Origin: Candidatus Gastranaerophilales bacterium
GTDB taxonomy: Bacteria; Cyanobacteriota; Vampirovibrionia; Gastranaerophilales; Gastranaerophilaceae
Direction: 5' to 3'
NCBI GenBank assembly: GCA_944324845.1
Contig: CALUXX010000006.1
Location: forward strand, 55,650 to 119,649
Length of the DNA stretch: 64,000 nt
The translations under genes and the position numbers were made by a program. The stretch's first letter is position 1. Each line of letters begins with the position of its first letter. A model generated the notes under the pieces. It saw only the letters and a program-made list of their open reading frames with translations, ran no database searches and was not told where the DNA came from. Of the stretch, positions 33,663 through 42,776 are shown one piece after another.

Positions 33663-34790
33663 CTAGCAACAAGCTGCAGCAGATTTTGATTTTTCGATAC
33701 AATCGATTAATACTTTAGCAACTGTATCTTGTTCTTCTTTTGTTAATTCAGGGAACATTGGAAGTGAAATTACAACTTCTGTGTTCTTTTCAGTTATAGG
33801 TAAAGAACCTTTACCCATGCCTAGCCAAGCATTAACTTTTTGGAAATGTAATGGAATTGGGTAGTATAACATTGCACCAATACCGTTTTCTCCCAACATT
33901 TTGTGAACAGCATCTCTGTTTGGAATTTTTACTGTGTATTGGTGATATACACAATATGTGTTATCTAATTCTGCAGGAGTTTGAACATCTGCACAGTTTG
34001 CAAATAATTTGTTGTAATATGCAGCATGTTCTCTTCTTTTTGTATTCCATTCGTCAATGTGTTTTGCTTTTACTCTTAATATTGCTGCTTGAATTTCATC
34101 AAGTCTGCTGTTTACGCCAAGTTCGTCATTGTGATAACGTACCATTGAACCGTGGTTTCTTAATGCAATTAATCTGTCTTTTAATTTTTCATCATTAACT
34201 GTGCAAAGTCCGCCATCACCCATTGTTCCAAGGTTTTTAGTAGGGTAGAAACTATAACATCCGATATCACCAAATGTTCCTACTTTTTGTCCTTTGTATG
34301 TTGAACCGATTGCTTGACAACAATCTTCTACAACTCTTAAATTGTGTTTTTTAGCAATAGCCATGATTGCATCCATATCACAAGGTTGTCCGTATAAGTG
34401 TACCGGAATAATAGCCTTAGTTTTAGGAGTAATTGCTGCTTCAATTTTTGCAGGATCTATGTTGAATGTGTTTTCATCAATATCAACAAATACAGGTTTT
34501 GCATTAACCATTCCGATAGCTTCTGCTGTTGCTACAAATGTGAATGCTGTTGTAATTACTTCATCACCTTCACCTATATCTAATGCTCTTAGGGCAATAT
34601 GTAATGCATCTGTTCCTGAGTTTAGTGCTACTGTGTATTTGCAGCCGATGTAATCTGCTAATTCACTTTCTAATGCTTTTACATTTGGTCCTAAAATATA
34701 GCAGCCTGAGCGCATTACTTCACATACTGCTTTTTCAGCTTCTTCACCAATTTGTGCGTATTGGCGTTTTGAATCAAAAATAGGAATCAT
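33663..34790 (-). CDS. DegT/DnrJ/EryC1/StrS-family aminotransferase
   Basis: 375 residues. PLP-dependent enzyme that puts an amino group on a keto-sugar nucleotide or dehydrates it. Seen: ALNSGTDALHIALRAL, EDCCQAIGSTYKG, and the PLP lysine in SFYPTKNLGTMGDGG, all hallmarks of the family. The substrate is unknown, but it would suit lipopolysaccharide or surface-glycan sugars. A strong AAGGAGA precedes the ATG. The unusual C-terminal SKSAAACC ends in two cysteines. Single-gene unit with the terminator at 33605. Confidence 0.9.
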   Translation of the reverse strand: MIPIFDSKRQYAQIGEEAEKAVCEVMRSGCYILGPNVKALESELADYIGCKYTVALNSGTDALHIALRALDIGEGDEVITTAFTFVATAEAIGMVNAKPVFVDIDENTFNIDPAKIEAAITPKTKAIIPVHLYGQPCDMDAIMAIAKKHNLRVVEDCCQAIGSTYKGQKVGTFGDIGCYSFYPTKNLGTMGDGGLCTVNDEKLKDRLIALRNHGSMVRYHNDELGVNSRLDEIQAAILRVKAKHIDEWNTKRREHAAYYNKLFANCADVQTPAELDNTYCVYHQYTVKIPNRDAVHKMLGENGIGAMLYYPIPLHFQKVNAWLGMGKGSLPITEKNTEVVISLPMFPELTKEEQDTVAKVLIDCIEKSKSAAACC

Positions 34791-34995
34791 TTTTATCTCC
34801 TTTTCCTAACTACCAAACCTTATATGTTTATTATACCATACCTTTTCTTATCTTTACATAAATTTTATATTGCTATTACAAAGTGTTTCAAGTTTTGTTA
34901 AATTTGTTTATTGTATAATGTACACTCCTATTGTTTTTTTTATTATTCTATGTTATCCTCTATATCGTAAATATAAATAGAAGGAATTTTATTAA

Positions 34996-35046
34996 ATGAT
35001 TAGACAAAACCGACGTAGCAGACAGATTTTGAAAGGCTTGTTTTAA
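34996..35046 (+). CDS. Tiny Arg-rich ORF A (possible leader peptide)
   Basis: 16 codons: MIRQNRRSRQILKGLF, seven basic residues. AAGGA lies about 10 nt upstream, and a TATAAT at 34914 could drive it. The codons for Asn5-Arg6 form one arm of the stem closing beyond its stop (see the next entry). It may be a leader peptide sensed during translation or a chance ORF in a structured RNA. Confidence 0.35.
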   Translation: MIRQNRRSRQILKGLF

Positions 35047-35118
35047 ACAGGATATTTGTCGTGTCGGTTATATAAATGTTTAAGCAAGACCTTTCTGAAT
35101 TGAAGGGTCTTGTTTTTT
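34996..35118 (+). promoter_or_regulatory. Structured leader or small RNA ending in an intrinsic terminator
   Basis: AACCGAC (35008-35014) pairs with GTCGGTT (35063-35069), enclosing a smaller GACA/TGTC pairing. Next comes a terminator: CAAGACC (35085-35091) with GGTCTTG (35106-35112) and six T. No long gene precedes it on this strand, so this is either an attenuator for the genes after it or an independent RNA of about 190 nt. Confidence 0.5.
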
Positions 35119-35201
35119 ATGTAACAAAATATGAAAAATGTGTTATTAAATAGCAATTAATAGAATTTAGTATTTTTAAAATGAAAGTGAAGGTTAGATT
35201 A

Positions 35202-35288
35202 ATGAAACATAGAAATATTCGACGAAACTCAACAATAAAAGCGAATGCTCCAATCGTGAAATTAATGAATTTAATTTGGGGTCTATAG
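35202..35288 (+). CDS. Tiny Arg-rich ORF B (possible leader peptide)
   Basis: 28 codons beginning MKHRNIRRNSTIK and ending LMNLIWGL, with AAGG 8 nt before the ATG. As in ORF A, codons inside it (AACTCAAC, 35226-35233) pair with a sequence just past its stop (GTTGAGTT, 35296-35303). A second hairpin (35305-35337) then lies directly ahead of the ribosome site of the gene at 35356. Confidence 0.35.
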   Translation: MKHRNIRRNSTIKANAPIVKLMNLIWGL

Positions 35289-35304
35289 TACGTTAGTTGA
35301 GTTA

Positions 35305-35337
35305 GGATGTATTGCTTATTATTTAAGTATTACATCC
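35305..35337 (+). promoter_or_regulatory. Hairpin directly upstream of the 35356 ribosome site
   Basis: GGATGTA and TACATCC pair, and after one mismatch six more pairs continue to a TTATT loop. It ends 3 nt before AAAGGATAAGG, the ribosome site of the 35356 gene. There is no T-run, so it is more likely a translational than a termination element. Confidence 0.5.
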
Positions 35338-35355
35338 GGTAAAGGATAAGGAAAA

Positions 35356-36657
35356 ATGATACCAAATATTACAGTTAGTACAATTTACTCTACATTAGGA
35401 AATAACAGTTCAAGGGTTCCATTAGCAATAAAAGATATTGCAAACAGTTGCGGATTAACAGCAGCTTCATACCTTTCAGGGGACAATGCAGAGGGACAGG
35501 ATAGATTTATAGATGAATTTGGGACACAAGCAATTTGGCTTTGGGGTATTCCGGGATTTCAAAAAGTGCTTGATCTTGCTATGTATAAGCCGGCTAAGAT
35601 TGATCCAAAAGTTGATGTAAGAATATTCAAAAATCCTGAGATTTTAGAAGCTGCAAAAGAATTTGCACCTACAAAGGAAATTTTAAAAAGTATTGAAGAT
35701 GCTGCGGCTAATCAAAAGCTTACAAAAGGTTTAACAGTTGCAAAATTTGCTATTTCAACATTTTTAACAGCAGCTACATATTTAGGATTAACAAAATTCA
35801 GACACAATTATACTGAAAAACAAATTCAAAAAGATTATTTTGAAAAACAAGCATTAAATAATAAATTAAAATCTTCACAAGTTCCATTTTCTTCTGCGTT
35901 TGCAGAGGTTCACAATCCAAAACATAATAAGAATGAGAAGGGTCAGAATGTATCCTTTACAGGATTACAGGACTTTATATTTGACCCTGTAAAAAATCTT
36001 ATGATAGTTGACGGTACTATTACGGGCGAAAGATTAACTCATGCTAAAAATCCACAAGATTTTATGGGTTATGTGATTAAAGAAGGCAGTTTCTGGGCAT
36101 TTATGTATTTTGCAGGTGAATGGATATCAAATGCTTTAGAAAAAAGCGCAGATAAAAAAGGTACTTCTATCGATCTTGATGCAAGAGTAATTTTTGGTGA
36201 CGAGTTGAAGAATTCATTCAAAGACGGTTCTATTAAAAAACATCTTGAAGAATTTAAGAAGGCAGATGTTTCTGATGTAGATATTTACAAATTTGCGGTG
36301 AAACCAAATAACAAAAACCTTGTTGTTGAGTTTGCTAAAAAATCAGATGTTATTGAACTTGTCAAAGGTTCTGATATGGTTGATACAAGAAGATATATTG
36401 ACCTTAAGAGTTTGAGAGGTGTTGGTGAAAAACTTGAAAAACTTTTGGGTCAATATGAGTCATCAGGTAAGTCTGCAGATGAATTTTTCAAAGCAGTTAC
36501 TAAGTTGAAGAAATCTGCTGTGTTGAAAAATATCGGAGCATGTATCGGAGCTTTAGGTGTTGTTGCTCCTGCAATTATGCTTCTGACAAGAAAATTCGGT
36601 GATAATTCTGACTATCAGGTAAGAAAAGATATAGAAAAGAAATTAGCCCAAAAGTAA
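35356..36657 (+). CDS. Protein of unknown function with two hydrophobic segments
   Basis: 433 residues. Two hydrophobic Gly/Ala stretches, one near residues 133-150 (AKFAISTFLTAATYLGL) and one near the C-terminus (GACIGALGVVAPAIMLL), flank a long soluble region with short helices. The N-terminal ~60 residues (LSGDNAEGQDRFIDEFGTQAIWLWGIPGFQKVLDLAMYK) look distinctive, but I know no named family. AAGG precedes the ATG. The 5' leader contains the structured elements at 34996-35337. Confidence 0.7.
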   Translation: MIPNITVSTIYSTLGNNSSRVPLAIKDIANSCGLTAASYLSGDNAEGQDRFIDEFGTQAIWLWGIPGFQKVLDLAMYKPAKIDPKVDVRIFKNPEILEAAKEFAPTKEILKSIEDAAANQKLTKGLTVAKFAISTFLTAATYLGLTKFRHNYTEKQIQKDYFEKQALNNKLKSSQVPFSSAFAEVHNPKHNKNEKGQNVSFTGLQDFIFDPVKNLMIVDGTITGERLTHAKNPQDFMGYVIKEGSFWAFMYFAGEWISNALEKSADKKGTSIDLDARVIFGDELKNSFKDGSIKKHLEEFKKADVSDVDIYKFAVKPNNKNLVVEFAKKSDVIELVKGSDMVDTRRYIDLKSLRGVGEKLEKLLGQYESSGKSADEFFKAVTKLKKSAVLKNIGACIGALGVVAPAIMLLTRKFGDNSDYQVRKDIEKKLAQK

Positions 36658-36741
36658 CTCTTGTGTAATATTGACAAATTTATATAATTATATAAAATTA
36701 TAACTGGTATTAATTTATAAATTTAGAAAGGAATTATACTT

Positions 36742-36882
36742 ATGGAAAAATGGGTTTGTACAGTATGCGGTTACGTTTATGATCCGGCAGAAAATGATGG
36801 TGTAAGTTTTGAAGATTTACCGGATGATTATGTTTGTCCGCTTTGCTCTGTAGGTAAAGACCAATTCGAAAAAGAAGAATAA
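36742..36882 (+). CDS. Rubredoxin
   Basis: 46 residues. Small electron carrier with one Fe bound by four cysteines: [14 protein letters not shown] near the N-terminus and [11 protein letters not shown] near the C-terminus, both at canonical positions. It is slightly shorter than the usual 52-54 residues because the loop between the sites is shortened. AAAGGA precedes the ATG. In anaerobes rubredoxin often feeds peroxide- or oxygen-reducing enzymes. None is adjacent, and it is closed by its own terminator. Confidence 0.95.
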   Translation: MEKWVCTVCGYVYDPAENDGVSFEDLPDDYVCPLCSVGKDQFEKEE

Positions 36883-36908
36883 TAAAAAATATATATCGAA
36901 TTTATTTT

Positions 36909-36948
36909 AAAGCGTATTGTTTCATTAATTATTGTTACAATACGCTTT
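36909..36948 (+). terminator. Probable terminator after rubredoxin
   Basis: AAAGCGTATTGT and ACAATACGCTTT form a 12-bp stem with a 16-nt loop. The following T-run is weak. Confidence 0.6.
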
Positions 36949-37034
36949 ATTAGTATCAAATTTTTAAAATTTTTACGTTTATATATATATCAGATTTTGT
37001 AAGGGAAAATATTCGGGGAACAGAAAGGTTTTAT

Positions 37035-37322
37035 ATGAAATACAAATATTTGTTTTCATCTGCATTGTTAATAGTATTTTTAAGCAGCAATATTCCTGCT
37101 TTCTCACAAGAAAATTGGGTATTTGGAAATCCTGTTCAATCAACAATTAATTATAATCCTTCAGGGCGGATAATCCAATATAATCCTCCTGAACTGGGAA
37201 GTGGCAGCAGAACTAAGTTTAATAAAACAACACCTGTGTTTTATCAAGTTCCAAGCAGGATAGAACCAAATGTTCAGCCAAATCCGTTGCGAGATGAAAT
37301 GGAAAAAACTGATTATGTTTAA
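37035..37322 (+). CDS. Small exported protein
   Basis: 95 residues with a signal peptide ending PAFSQE. The mature ~70 residues are Pro/Asn-rich and unstructured in appearance (YNPSGRIIQYNPPELGSG). GAAAGG lies ahead of the ATG. The next gene's promoter overlaps its end region. No known family. Confidence 0.65.
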   Translation: MKYKYLFSSALLIVFLSSNIPAFSQENWVFGNPVQSTINYNPSGRIIQYNPPELGSGSRTKFNKTTPVFYQVPSRIEPNVQPNPLRDEMEKTDYV

Positions 37323-37327
37323 ATCGG

Positions 37328-37356
37328 TTGAAATATTCAGAATTTAACTGTATATT
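37328..37356 (+). promoter_or_regulatory. Sigma-70 promoter giving a leaderless mRNA
   Basis: TTGAAA, exactly 17 nt, TATATT, then 6 nt to the ATG at 37363. No ribosome site is present. Confidence 0.6.
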
Positions 37357-37362
37357 TGGTTT

Positions 37363-38187
37363 ATGACTTTAGAAAGGGATTTAATCAAATATTACAGAAG
37401 TTTAGGGCTTGAGATTCACACCTCTACGAAAGCTAGAGGGCATCAAGGTTTTTATGTAAAAAATAGAATTGATATTTCTAAAAATATTGCACAAGAGCGT
37501 ATAGTTCCGACTCTTTTGCATGAATTTGCTCATTATATTCATTCAAAACTTGAGCCTAAAATATATAGTAATGGTGGGACTTTAGAAGTAATTTTTGATT
37601 TATCTTCACCGTCAGAAATTTATGAAGATGAATTGTTTGAAGTTACAAAACTTGTTGATAAGCATGCGAAATTTGAACTTTTAAACAATCATAAACAAAC
37701 AGTTAAACGAAAGTTACTGTATTGTGAAAATGTTATCAAACAAAAATATCCTAATTTTTTGCGTTCTAAAAAGTTCAAGGAATTTGACAAATATATTAAA
37801 AAATCTGAGGCTAAGTATTTGCTAAAATATGACAGGGTTAAACTTATAACGGGGTGGCTGTTTAAGAAAACAAAGATTTTATCGGTTGAAAATATTGAAC
37901 AAGATTTTAAGGATATGCCAAGTGAATTTTGTGCATATATCAAATTAAAATCATATCAAAGACGTCAGGCAAGAATTTCCGGTAAGATAAATCGTTTAAG
38001 AAAATACTATTCTAAGCCGACAGAATTGTTTGCAAGATTTGTTGAGGGGCTGTATTTGTACCCTCAACAGGTAAAACTTACAGCCCCTCATGTTTATAAT
38101 CGTTTTTATGAACTTCTAAATTCCGGATATTATATGGAATTGTCTAAAGTTTTTCAAATATTACAGACCCATAATTCTGTAAAATAA
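37363..38187 (+). CDS. HExxH metallopeptidase-like protein
   Basis: 274 residues, no signal peptide. LLHEFAHYIHSK at about residues 52-63 is a zinc-metallopeptidase HExxH motif (HEFAH). The remainder is basic and helical (KRKLLYCENVIKQKYPNFLRSKKFKEF). The layout recalls ImmA/IrrE-like proteases, which cut repressor proteins, but the partner domain is not seen, so the target is unknown. The HExxH and early position are the only catalytic evidence. Leaderless promoter at 37328. It ends within the convergent zinc-ribbon gene (27-bp overlap). Confidence 0.7.
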   Translation: MTLERDLIKYYRSLGLEIHTSTKARGHQGFYVKNRIDISKNIAQERIVPTLLHEFAHYIHSKLEPKIYSNGGTLEVIFDLSSPSEIYEDELFEVTKLVDKHAKFELLNNHKQTVKRKLLYCENVIKQKYPNFLRSKKFKEFDKYIKKSEAKYLLKYDRVKLITGWLFKKTKILSVENIEQDFKDMPSEFCAYIKLKSYQRRQARISGKINRLRKYYSKPTELFARFVEGLYLYPQQVKLTAPHVYNRFYELLNSGYYMELSKVFQILQTHNSVK

Positions 38188-38676
38188 TTTTTGTGCCATA
38201 TTTCTATTTGTAATAGATTTAGCATAATTTTTGTCAATTTCTTCCATTTCTTTGCCTACGGAACTATATACATATTTAAGAATATCGGCATCACGTTGTT
38301 CGTTATTTTCGTATTCTTCTCGGATTTTTATAAGTTCTTCATTATCAAGGAATTTTCCACCGCAAGAATAACAATCATCAACTTCTATTGTCTTTTTGAT
38401 ACTGGTACTGTTTTTTACCATTTTTGCACCACAATTTGGGCATATTCTATCTTGGGTAGTATCAACTTTTTCAAATTCCTTATTTGCGATTTTTTCCAAA
38501 ATAGCTGATATGTCTTCATCTTGTTCGTCAAAATTAGCAAATTCTCTATTATCAAAGTATATTCCTCCACAACCTTGAGTACAGATATCAAGGTTTATAC
38601 CTTGTGACGGTATGAATACTTTTTCCATATCCTTGCCACATGCCGGACATTTTAAAATTTTTTTTGTATCAGCCAT
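38161..38676 (-). CDS. Zinc-ribbon (zf-TFIIB-like) protein
   Basis: 171 residues with two related zinc modules: CPACGKDMEKVFIPSQG...CTQGCGGIYFDN at about 9-45 and CPNCGAKMVKNST...CYSCGGKFLDNEEL at about 78-112. This matches the zf-TFIIB (PF13453-type) pattern in which two ribbons each end in a GGxxxD/N segment. Family members are small and mostly uncharacterised. The C-terminal ~45 residues are helical. GGAAGG precedes the ATG. Confidence 0.88.
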   Translation of the reverse strand: MADTKKILKCPACGKDMEKVFIPSQGINLDICTQGCGGIYFDNREFANFDEQDEDISAILEKIANKEFEKVDTTQDRICPNCGAKMVKNSTSIKKTIEVDDCYSCGGKFLDNEELIKIREEYENNEQRDADILKYVYSSVGKEMEEIDKNYAKSITNRNMAQKLFYRIMGL

Positions 38677-38828
38677 AATAATTCACCTTCCGTTTTTATT
38701 CTATATATCACTTTCAGGATATCATTTTATCTGGGTTTTTCATCATCTGATTATATTATTTTCTGTTAAGTTGATAAAATGTTTTGTATTATTTGGAAAA
38801 ATATTGTACAATATAATAAAGGTAAGAT

Positions 38829-40571
38829 ATGGTTAAATTTCTAAATAATATAGAAACAGTTGAGAGTTTAATATGCGAGGTGCTTAAAAATCTTGATGAG
38901 AAAAATTATCAAGAGGCACGTGTTAATGCGGATAATGCTAATTCTATATCGCAAAATATCAGATATCTAGAAGGGCTTTCTATTTGTTTGAGTCTAATAG
39001 CTTTTTTAGATTATTCAGAAGATAAAAATAACAATTATGAAAAAGCAATAAAATTACTTAAAGATGGAGCTTTTATGGCTCATAGAGCAAGTAGTTTGAC
39101 TGCTTTATTAATTAATGAATTAGTTCTTGGTAATATTAATTTTTCAGAGGAAAATCGCGATACTGCGCTAATGCATTACAATAATGCATTAAAACTTACC
39201 AAAGAAGAAGATAAATACTTGCTTTCCGATACCATTAACACCAGAATAAGACAATTACAGAATAATATGGATTATTCTCTACCGACAAAAAGTGATCCTT
39301 TGGTATCATTGGTGAAAATTAGTCGTTCAATTACGGCGTTAACTGATATTGATGAGTTGTTAAAAGTAATTGCTGAAGAAACCAAAAATGCTATGCAGGC
39401 TGATCGTTGTACGGTATTTTTGTGGGATAAAGATACTGATGAATTATGGTCAAAGGTTGCTTTAGGTATAGACGAAAGTAAAGAAATTCGCTTTCCCGCA
39501 GATAAAGGTTTAGCCGGTTTTGTTGTAAAAAGCGGTGAAACTGTTAATATCGTTGATGCTTATAAGGATTCAAGGTTTAATCCTGAAGTTGATACAAAAA
39601 CTGGGTACAAGACGAAAACTATTCTTTGTATGCCGATTACAAATAATAATAAAGAAATTATCGGTGCAATTCAGGTTCTTAACAAAATTGGCGGTGTATT
39701 TACTGCTAATGATGAAGATTTACTTATTGCGATTGGCGGTAGTGCAAGTATAGCATTAGAAAATGCTCAGTTGTTTGATAAAATGCTTCAAATGTACCAT
39801 GAACAGAAATTGATGTTTGACAGTTTTATCGATACTCTTGCGATGTCTATTGATGCTCGTGATAAGATTACTGCAGGTCATTCTGCAAGGGTTAGAATGT
39901 ATGCGGTGTTATTAGCTCAATTTATTGGTATGAGTCCAAAAGATATAGGTTTACTTGCTAAAGCTGCAACATTGCATGATATAGGTAAGATTGGTATTAG
40001 AGATTCTGTTTTACAAAAAGAAGGTAAACTTACTGACGAAGAATATAAACATATTCAAGAACACGTGAGAATTACTCATAATATTTTGAATAGAATTTAT
40101 ATGTCGCAGGATTTTAGAATAATTACTGAGATGGCTTGTTCACATCATGAAAAATGGGATGGTACCGGTTATTGCAGACATTTGAAAGGGGAAGAAATTA
40201 CTCTTGGCGGCAGAATTTTAGCTGTTGCAGATGTTTTTGATGCTATTACTTCGAAACGTCACTATCGTGATAAAATGCCGATTGTGAACGTTATTGATAT
40301 TTTGTTAAAAGGTGCAGGTTCTCATTTTGAAAAAAGACTTGTTGACGAATTTTTGGCTATTCCTGTTAATAAAATTATCGGGGTGTTTTTATCTGAATCT
40401 CATGGTAAAATGTCAAAAGAAAATGAGTTGACACTAAGTCATTATAACTTGTTGAAGATATATGAAATAGGTTCTAATGAAAATGCGTCACAAGAGGAAA
40501 AAGAAATTTTTGATTTATTCAATTATTATTACACCGGACAGACAGCAAAAACAGGAGAGCAACAACAATGA
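38829..40571 (+). CDS. GAF and HD-GYP domain protein (cyclic-di-GMP phosphodiesterase)
   Basis: 580 residues. N-terminal helical TPR-like region (about 1-140), GAF sensor domain (about 160-320), then an HD-GYP domain (about 335-520) with metal ligands HDIGKIGI (H383-D384) and HHEKWDGTGY (from H439). HD-GYP proteins hydrolyse cyclic di-GMP. The sensory ligand of the GAF domain is unknown. No membrane segment, so cytoplasmic. Stop and next start share ATGA (4 bp), making the first step of a tightly coupled signalling operon. Confidence 0.93.
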   Translation: MVKFLNNIETVESLICEVLKNLDEKNYQEARVNADNANSISQNIRYLEGLSICLSLIAFLDYSEDKNNNYEKAIKLLKDGAFMAHRASSLTALLINELVLGNINFSEENRDTALMHYNNALKLTKEEDKYLLSDTINTRIRQLQNNMDYSLPTKSDPLVSLVKISRSITALTDIDELLKVIAEETKNAMQADRCTVFLWDKDTDELWSKVALGIDESKEIRFPADKGLAGFVVKSGETVNIVDAYKDSRFNPEVDTKTGYKTKTILCMPITNNNKEIIGAIQVLNKIGGVFTANDEDLLIAIGGSASIALENAQLFDKMLQMYHEQKLMFDSFIDTLAMSIDARDKITAGHSARVRMYAVLLAQFIGMSPKDIGLLAKAATLHDIGKIGIRDSVLQKEGKLTDEEYKHIQEHVRITHNILNRIYMSQDFRIITEMACSHHEKWDGTGYCRHLKGEEITLGGRILAVADVFDAITSKRHYRDKMPIVNVIDILLKGAGSHFEKRLVDEFLAIPVNKIIGVFLSESHGKMSKENELTLSHYNLLKIYEIGSNENASQEEKEIFDLFNYYYTGQTAKTGEQQQ

Positions 40572-42115
40572 TAAAACGTATTATTATAATTCTGAATTTA
40601 TTATCGTTCGTTCTTATAAATCCGGTTTTGGGATATGAAGTTGAAGGGATTGCACCGATTAACCCTTTAGATAAAGGTAATGATACATATCAGGAAAAAG
40701 TTATTATTCCGACTTACGATCTTAAGAGAGGAACACTTACTAAAAATGCTATTAAAAACCAATACACTATAGCTATGGATAAGTTTATGCAAAGTAACGT
40801 AAGAGCTTCATATCAGGATTTTAAAATTCTGATAGATAATGTAGTTCCAAATGACTTTGTATATATGAGATTATCCAAGGAAATGGCATCTATTGGATTT
40901 TTTACACTAGCAGAATTGTCAATGTCAAAAATTCATGATAGCGAAATTTCTTCTTTAATAGAGGAAGATGTTAAAAACTATTATTTCCCCAATTATAATT
41001 TGACATATAAAGATCAGATTTATTTGGCAGAAATCTATTCAAATATAATGTACAACGATCAAAGTAAAGAATGTACGAGTGAACTTTTAAAACAGAGCGG
41101 TTTGTTAGCTGATTCTGATTATGCCAATTATATAGTAGCTATCGGAAGTATGAAAAGTGGTGATATTAAACAAGCTGAAAAATCAATAGATGCAGCTATT
41201 GATAAAAATCCTGTAAATATCAATTATAAACGTTTGAAAGCCGAAATATATTCACAATCGGCAAAACCTCAAGATGGTCTTAAGTATTTGAATGATTTAA
41301 ATTCAAAAGATATAAATACCGTAATTTTTGATAATGAATTGAGTGCTTCTCAACATTATATTCAGTATAAAGCTGCAAAAAATGAGTATTGGAAAAAATA
41401 TTATCTTGCATATTATTACTATGATAAAGGAGAATATAATAAAGCACTTAGGGTACTTCAAACATCAATTTCAGGTAAGAAAAATATCAACAAAGAAGTT
41501 TTCACTCTTACAGCAAAAGTTTATTATGAGTTAAAAGAATATGAAAAAGCACAGGATTATGCTTTGAAGTCTTTAGCAATAGATAATTCATCTGTTGATT
41601 CTTTGATAATTATGGGCGATATTTCTAAACGTAATAATGAAATTCAACAAGCAGAATCTTATTATAAAAAAGCCGCATCAAAGGATGACTCACATAATGC
41701 TGAGATTAAGCTTGCAGAAATATATCAAATTCAAAATAATGTAAAAAAAGCAAAAGATATTTATGCGAAAGTATTGAAAAACAGTTCAAAAGCTTACAAA
41801 GCATATTATCATATGGCTCTTTTGGATAAAGAAAGAGAAGAAACATATTTGAAAAAAACAGTTGCAATAAATCCGGCATTTGGTGCAGGTTGGGTTGATT
41901 TAGCAAGACTTGAGATAGATAAAGATTCTTATGATCAGGCTCAGTATTATTTAGATATTGCAAAATATATAGGTGAAGCTGATTATAAGTATTATTATTA
42001 CTTGGGTTTAGTTTATAAAAATAAAGGTTTGTTGACAGAAGCATCAAAGAATTTTGAAAAAAGTTATAACTTAAATTCAAATTTTGATTTAGTTAAGAAG
42101 GAATTAGAAATATGA
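40568..42115 (+). CDS. Exported TPR protein
   Basis: 515 residues, signal peptide ending PVLGYE. Several TPR units in the second half (for example ALRVLQTSISGKKNINKEVFTLTAKVYYELKEYEKAQDYALKSLAIDNSS, given in pieces: ELKEYEKAQDYALKS). The first third is less regular. Position between an HD-GYP protein and two response regulators, with ATGA overlaps on both sides, suggests a protein that presents or senses an extracytoplasmic signal for the pathway. Partners unknown. Confidence 0.83.
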   Translation: MIKRIIIILNLLSFVLINPVLGYEVEGIAPINPLDKGNDTYQEKVIIPTYDLKRGTLTKNAIKNQYTIAMDKFMQSNVRASYQDFKILIDNVVPNDFVYMRLSKEMASIGFFTLAELSMSKIHDSEISSLIEEDVKNYYFPNYNLTYKDQIYLAEIYSNIMYNDQSKECTSELLKQSGLLADSDYANYIVAIGSMKSGDIKQAEKSIDAAIDKNPVNINYKRLKAEIYSQSAKPQDGLKYLNDLNSKDINTVIFDNELSASQHYIQYKAAKNEYWKKYYLAYYYYDKGEYNKALRVLQTSISGKKNINKEVFTLTAKVYYELKEYEKAQDYALKSLAIDNSSVDSLIIMGDISKRNNEIQQAESYYKKAASKDDSHNAEIKLAEIYQIQNNVKKAKDIYAKVLKNSSKAYKAYYHMALLDKEREETYLKKTVAINPAFGAGWVDLARLEIDKDSYDQAQYYLDIAKYIGEADYKYYYYLGLVYKNKGLLTEASKNFEKSYNLNSNFDLVKKELEI

Positions 42116-42759
42116 CGATAAACATATTAATTGTAGAAGACCATGAATTAACAAGATTTGGGTTGAAAACAGCATTTGAGGATGTTGATTTTATAGAAAC
42201 AATATACGAAGCGTCTTCGGCAGAAGATGCTCTTGAAATATTTAAAAATAATACTATAAATGTGGTTATAATGGATTTAGGCTTGCCTAATATGAATGGA
42301 ATTGAGGCAACTCAAGCAATCCATGATATGAATAAAGACGCAAAAATAATCATATTGACATCTCATAATGACGAGAAAGAAGTTTTAAACAGTTTAAAAG
42401 CCGGTGCAAATGCTTATTGTTCAAAAGAAATTAATTTAGAGCGTTTAGTGCAGGTAGTTCAATCAGTAGCAGATGGTGCAGCTTGGTTTGATCCAAGTAT
42501 TGCTCATGTTGTATTGCAAGCAGGTGCGAATTCTCAATCATCTGAAATGAGTTCAAAATATAAAGATTATGATTTGACAGCAAGAGAAGCTCAAATTTTG
42601 AAACTTATGACAGAAGGTCATAGTAATATGGAAATAGCACAAAAACTTGTAATTAGCGTAAATACAACTAAAGCACATGTTGCAAGTATTTTGCAAAAAC
42701 TTGAAGTTGATGATAGGCTGCAAGCAGCTTTGAAAGCTTTAAAATATAAAATCGTTTAA
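42112..42759 (+). CDS. Response regulator, NarL/LuxR type
   Basis: 215 residues. Receiver domain with acidic pocket EDH (residues 9-11), phospho-acceptor D55 in VVIMDLGLPN and the conserved Lys near 105. A C-terminal LuxR-type helix-turn-helix (about 150-212, LTAREAQILKLMTEGHSNMEIAQKL) binds DNA. Overlaps the TPR gene by 4 bp. No histidine kinase gene is next to it, so the phosphodonor is elsewhere. Confidence 0.93.
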   Translation: MTINILIVEDHELTRFGLKTAFEDVDFIETIYEASSAEDALEIFKNNTINVVIMDLGLPNMNGIEATQAIHDMNKDAKIIILTSHNDEKEVLNSLKAGANAYCSKEINLERLVQVVQSVADGAAWFDPSIAHVVLQAGANSQSSEMSSKYKDYDLTAREAQILKLMTEGHSNMEIAQKLVISVNTTKAHVASILQKLEVDDRLQAALKALKYKIV

Positions 42760-42776
42760 TTTGTTGGTTAAAATTT

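Noticed and set aside
34860..35355. Known riboswitch classes (guanidine, preQ1, SAM, cobalamin) in the 34.9-35.3 kb leader
   Set aside because: None of their conserved cores was found by eye; the structures depend on two unrelated stems.
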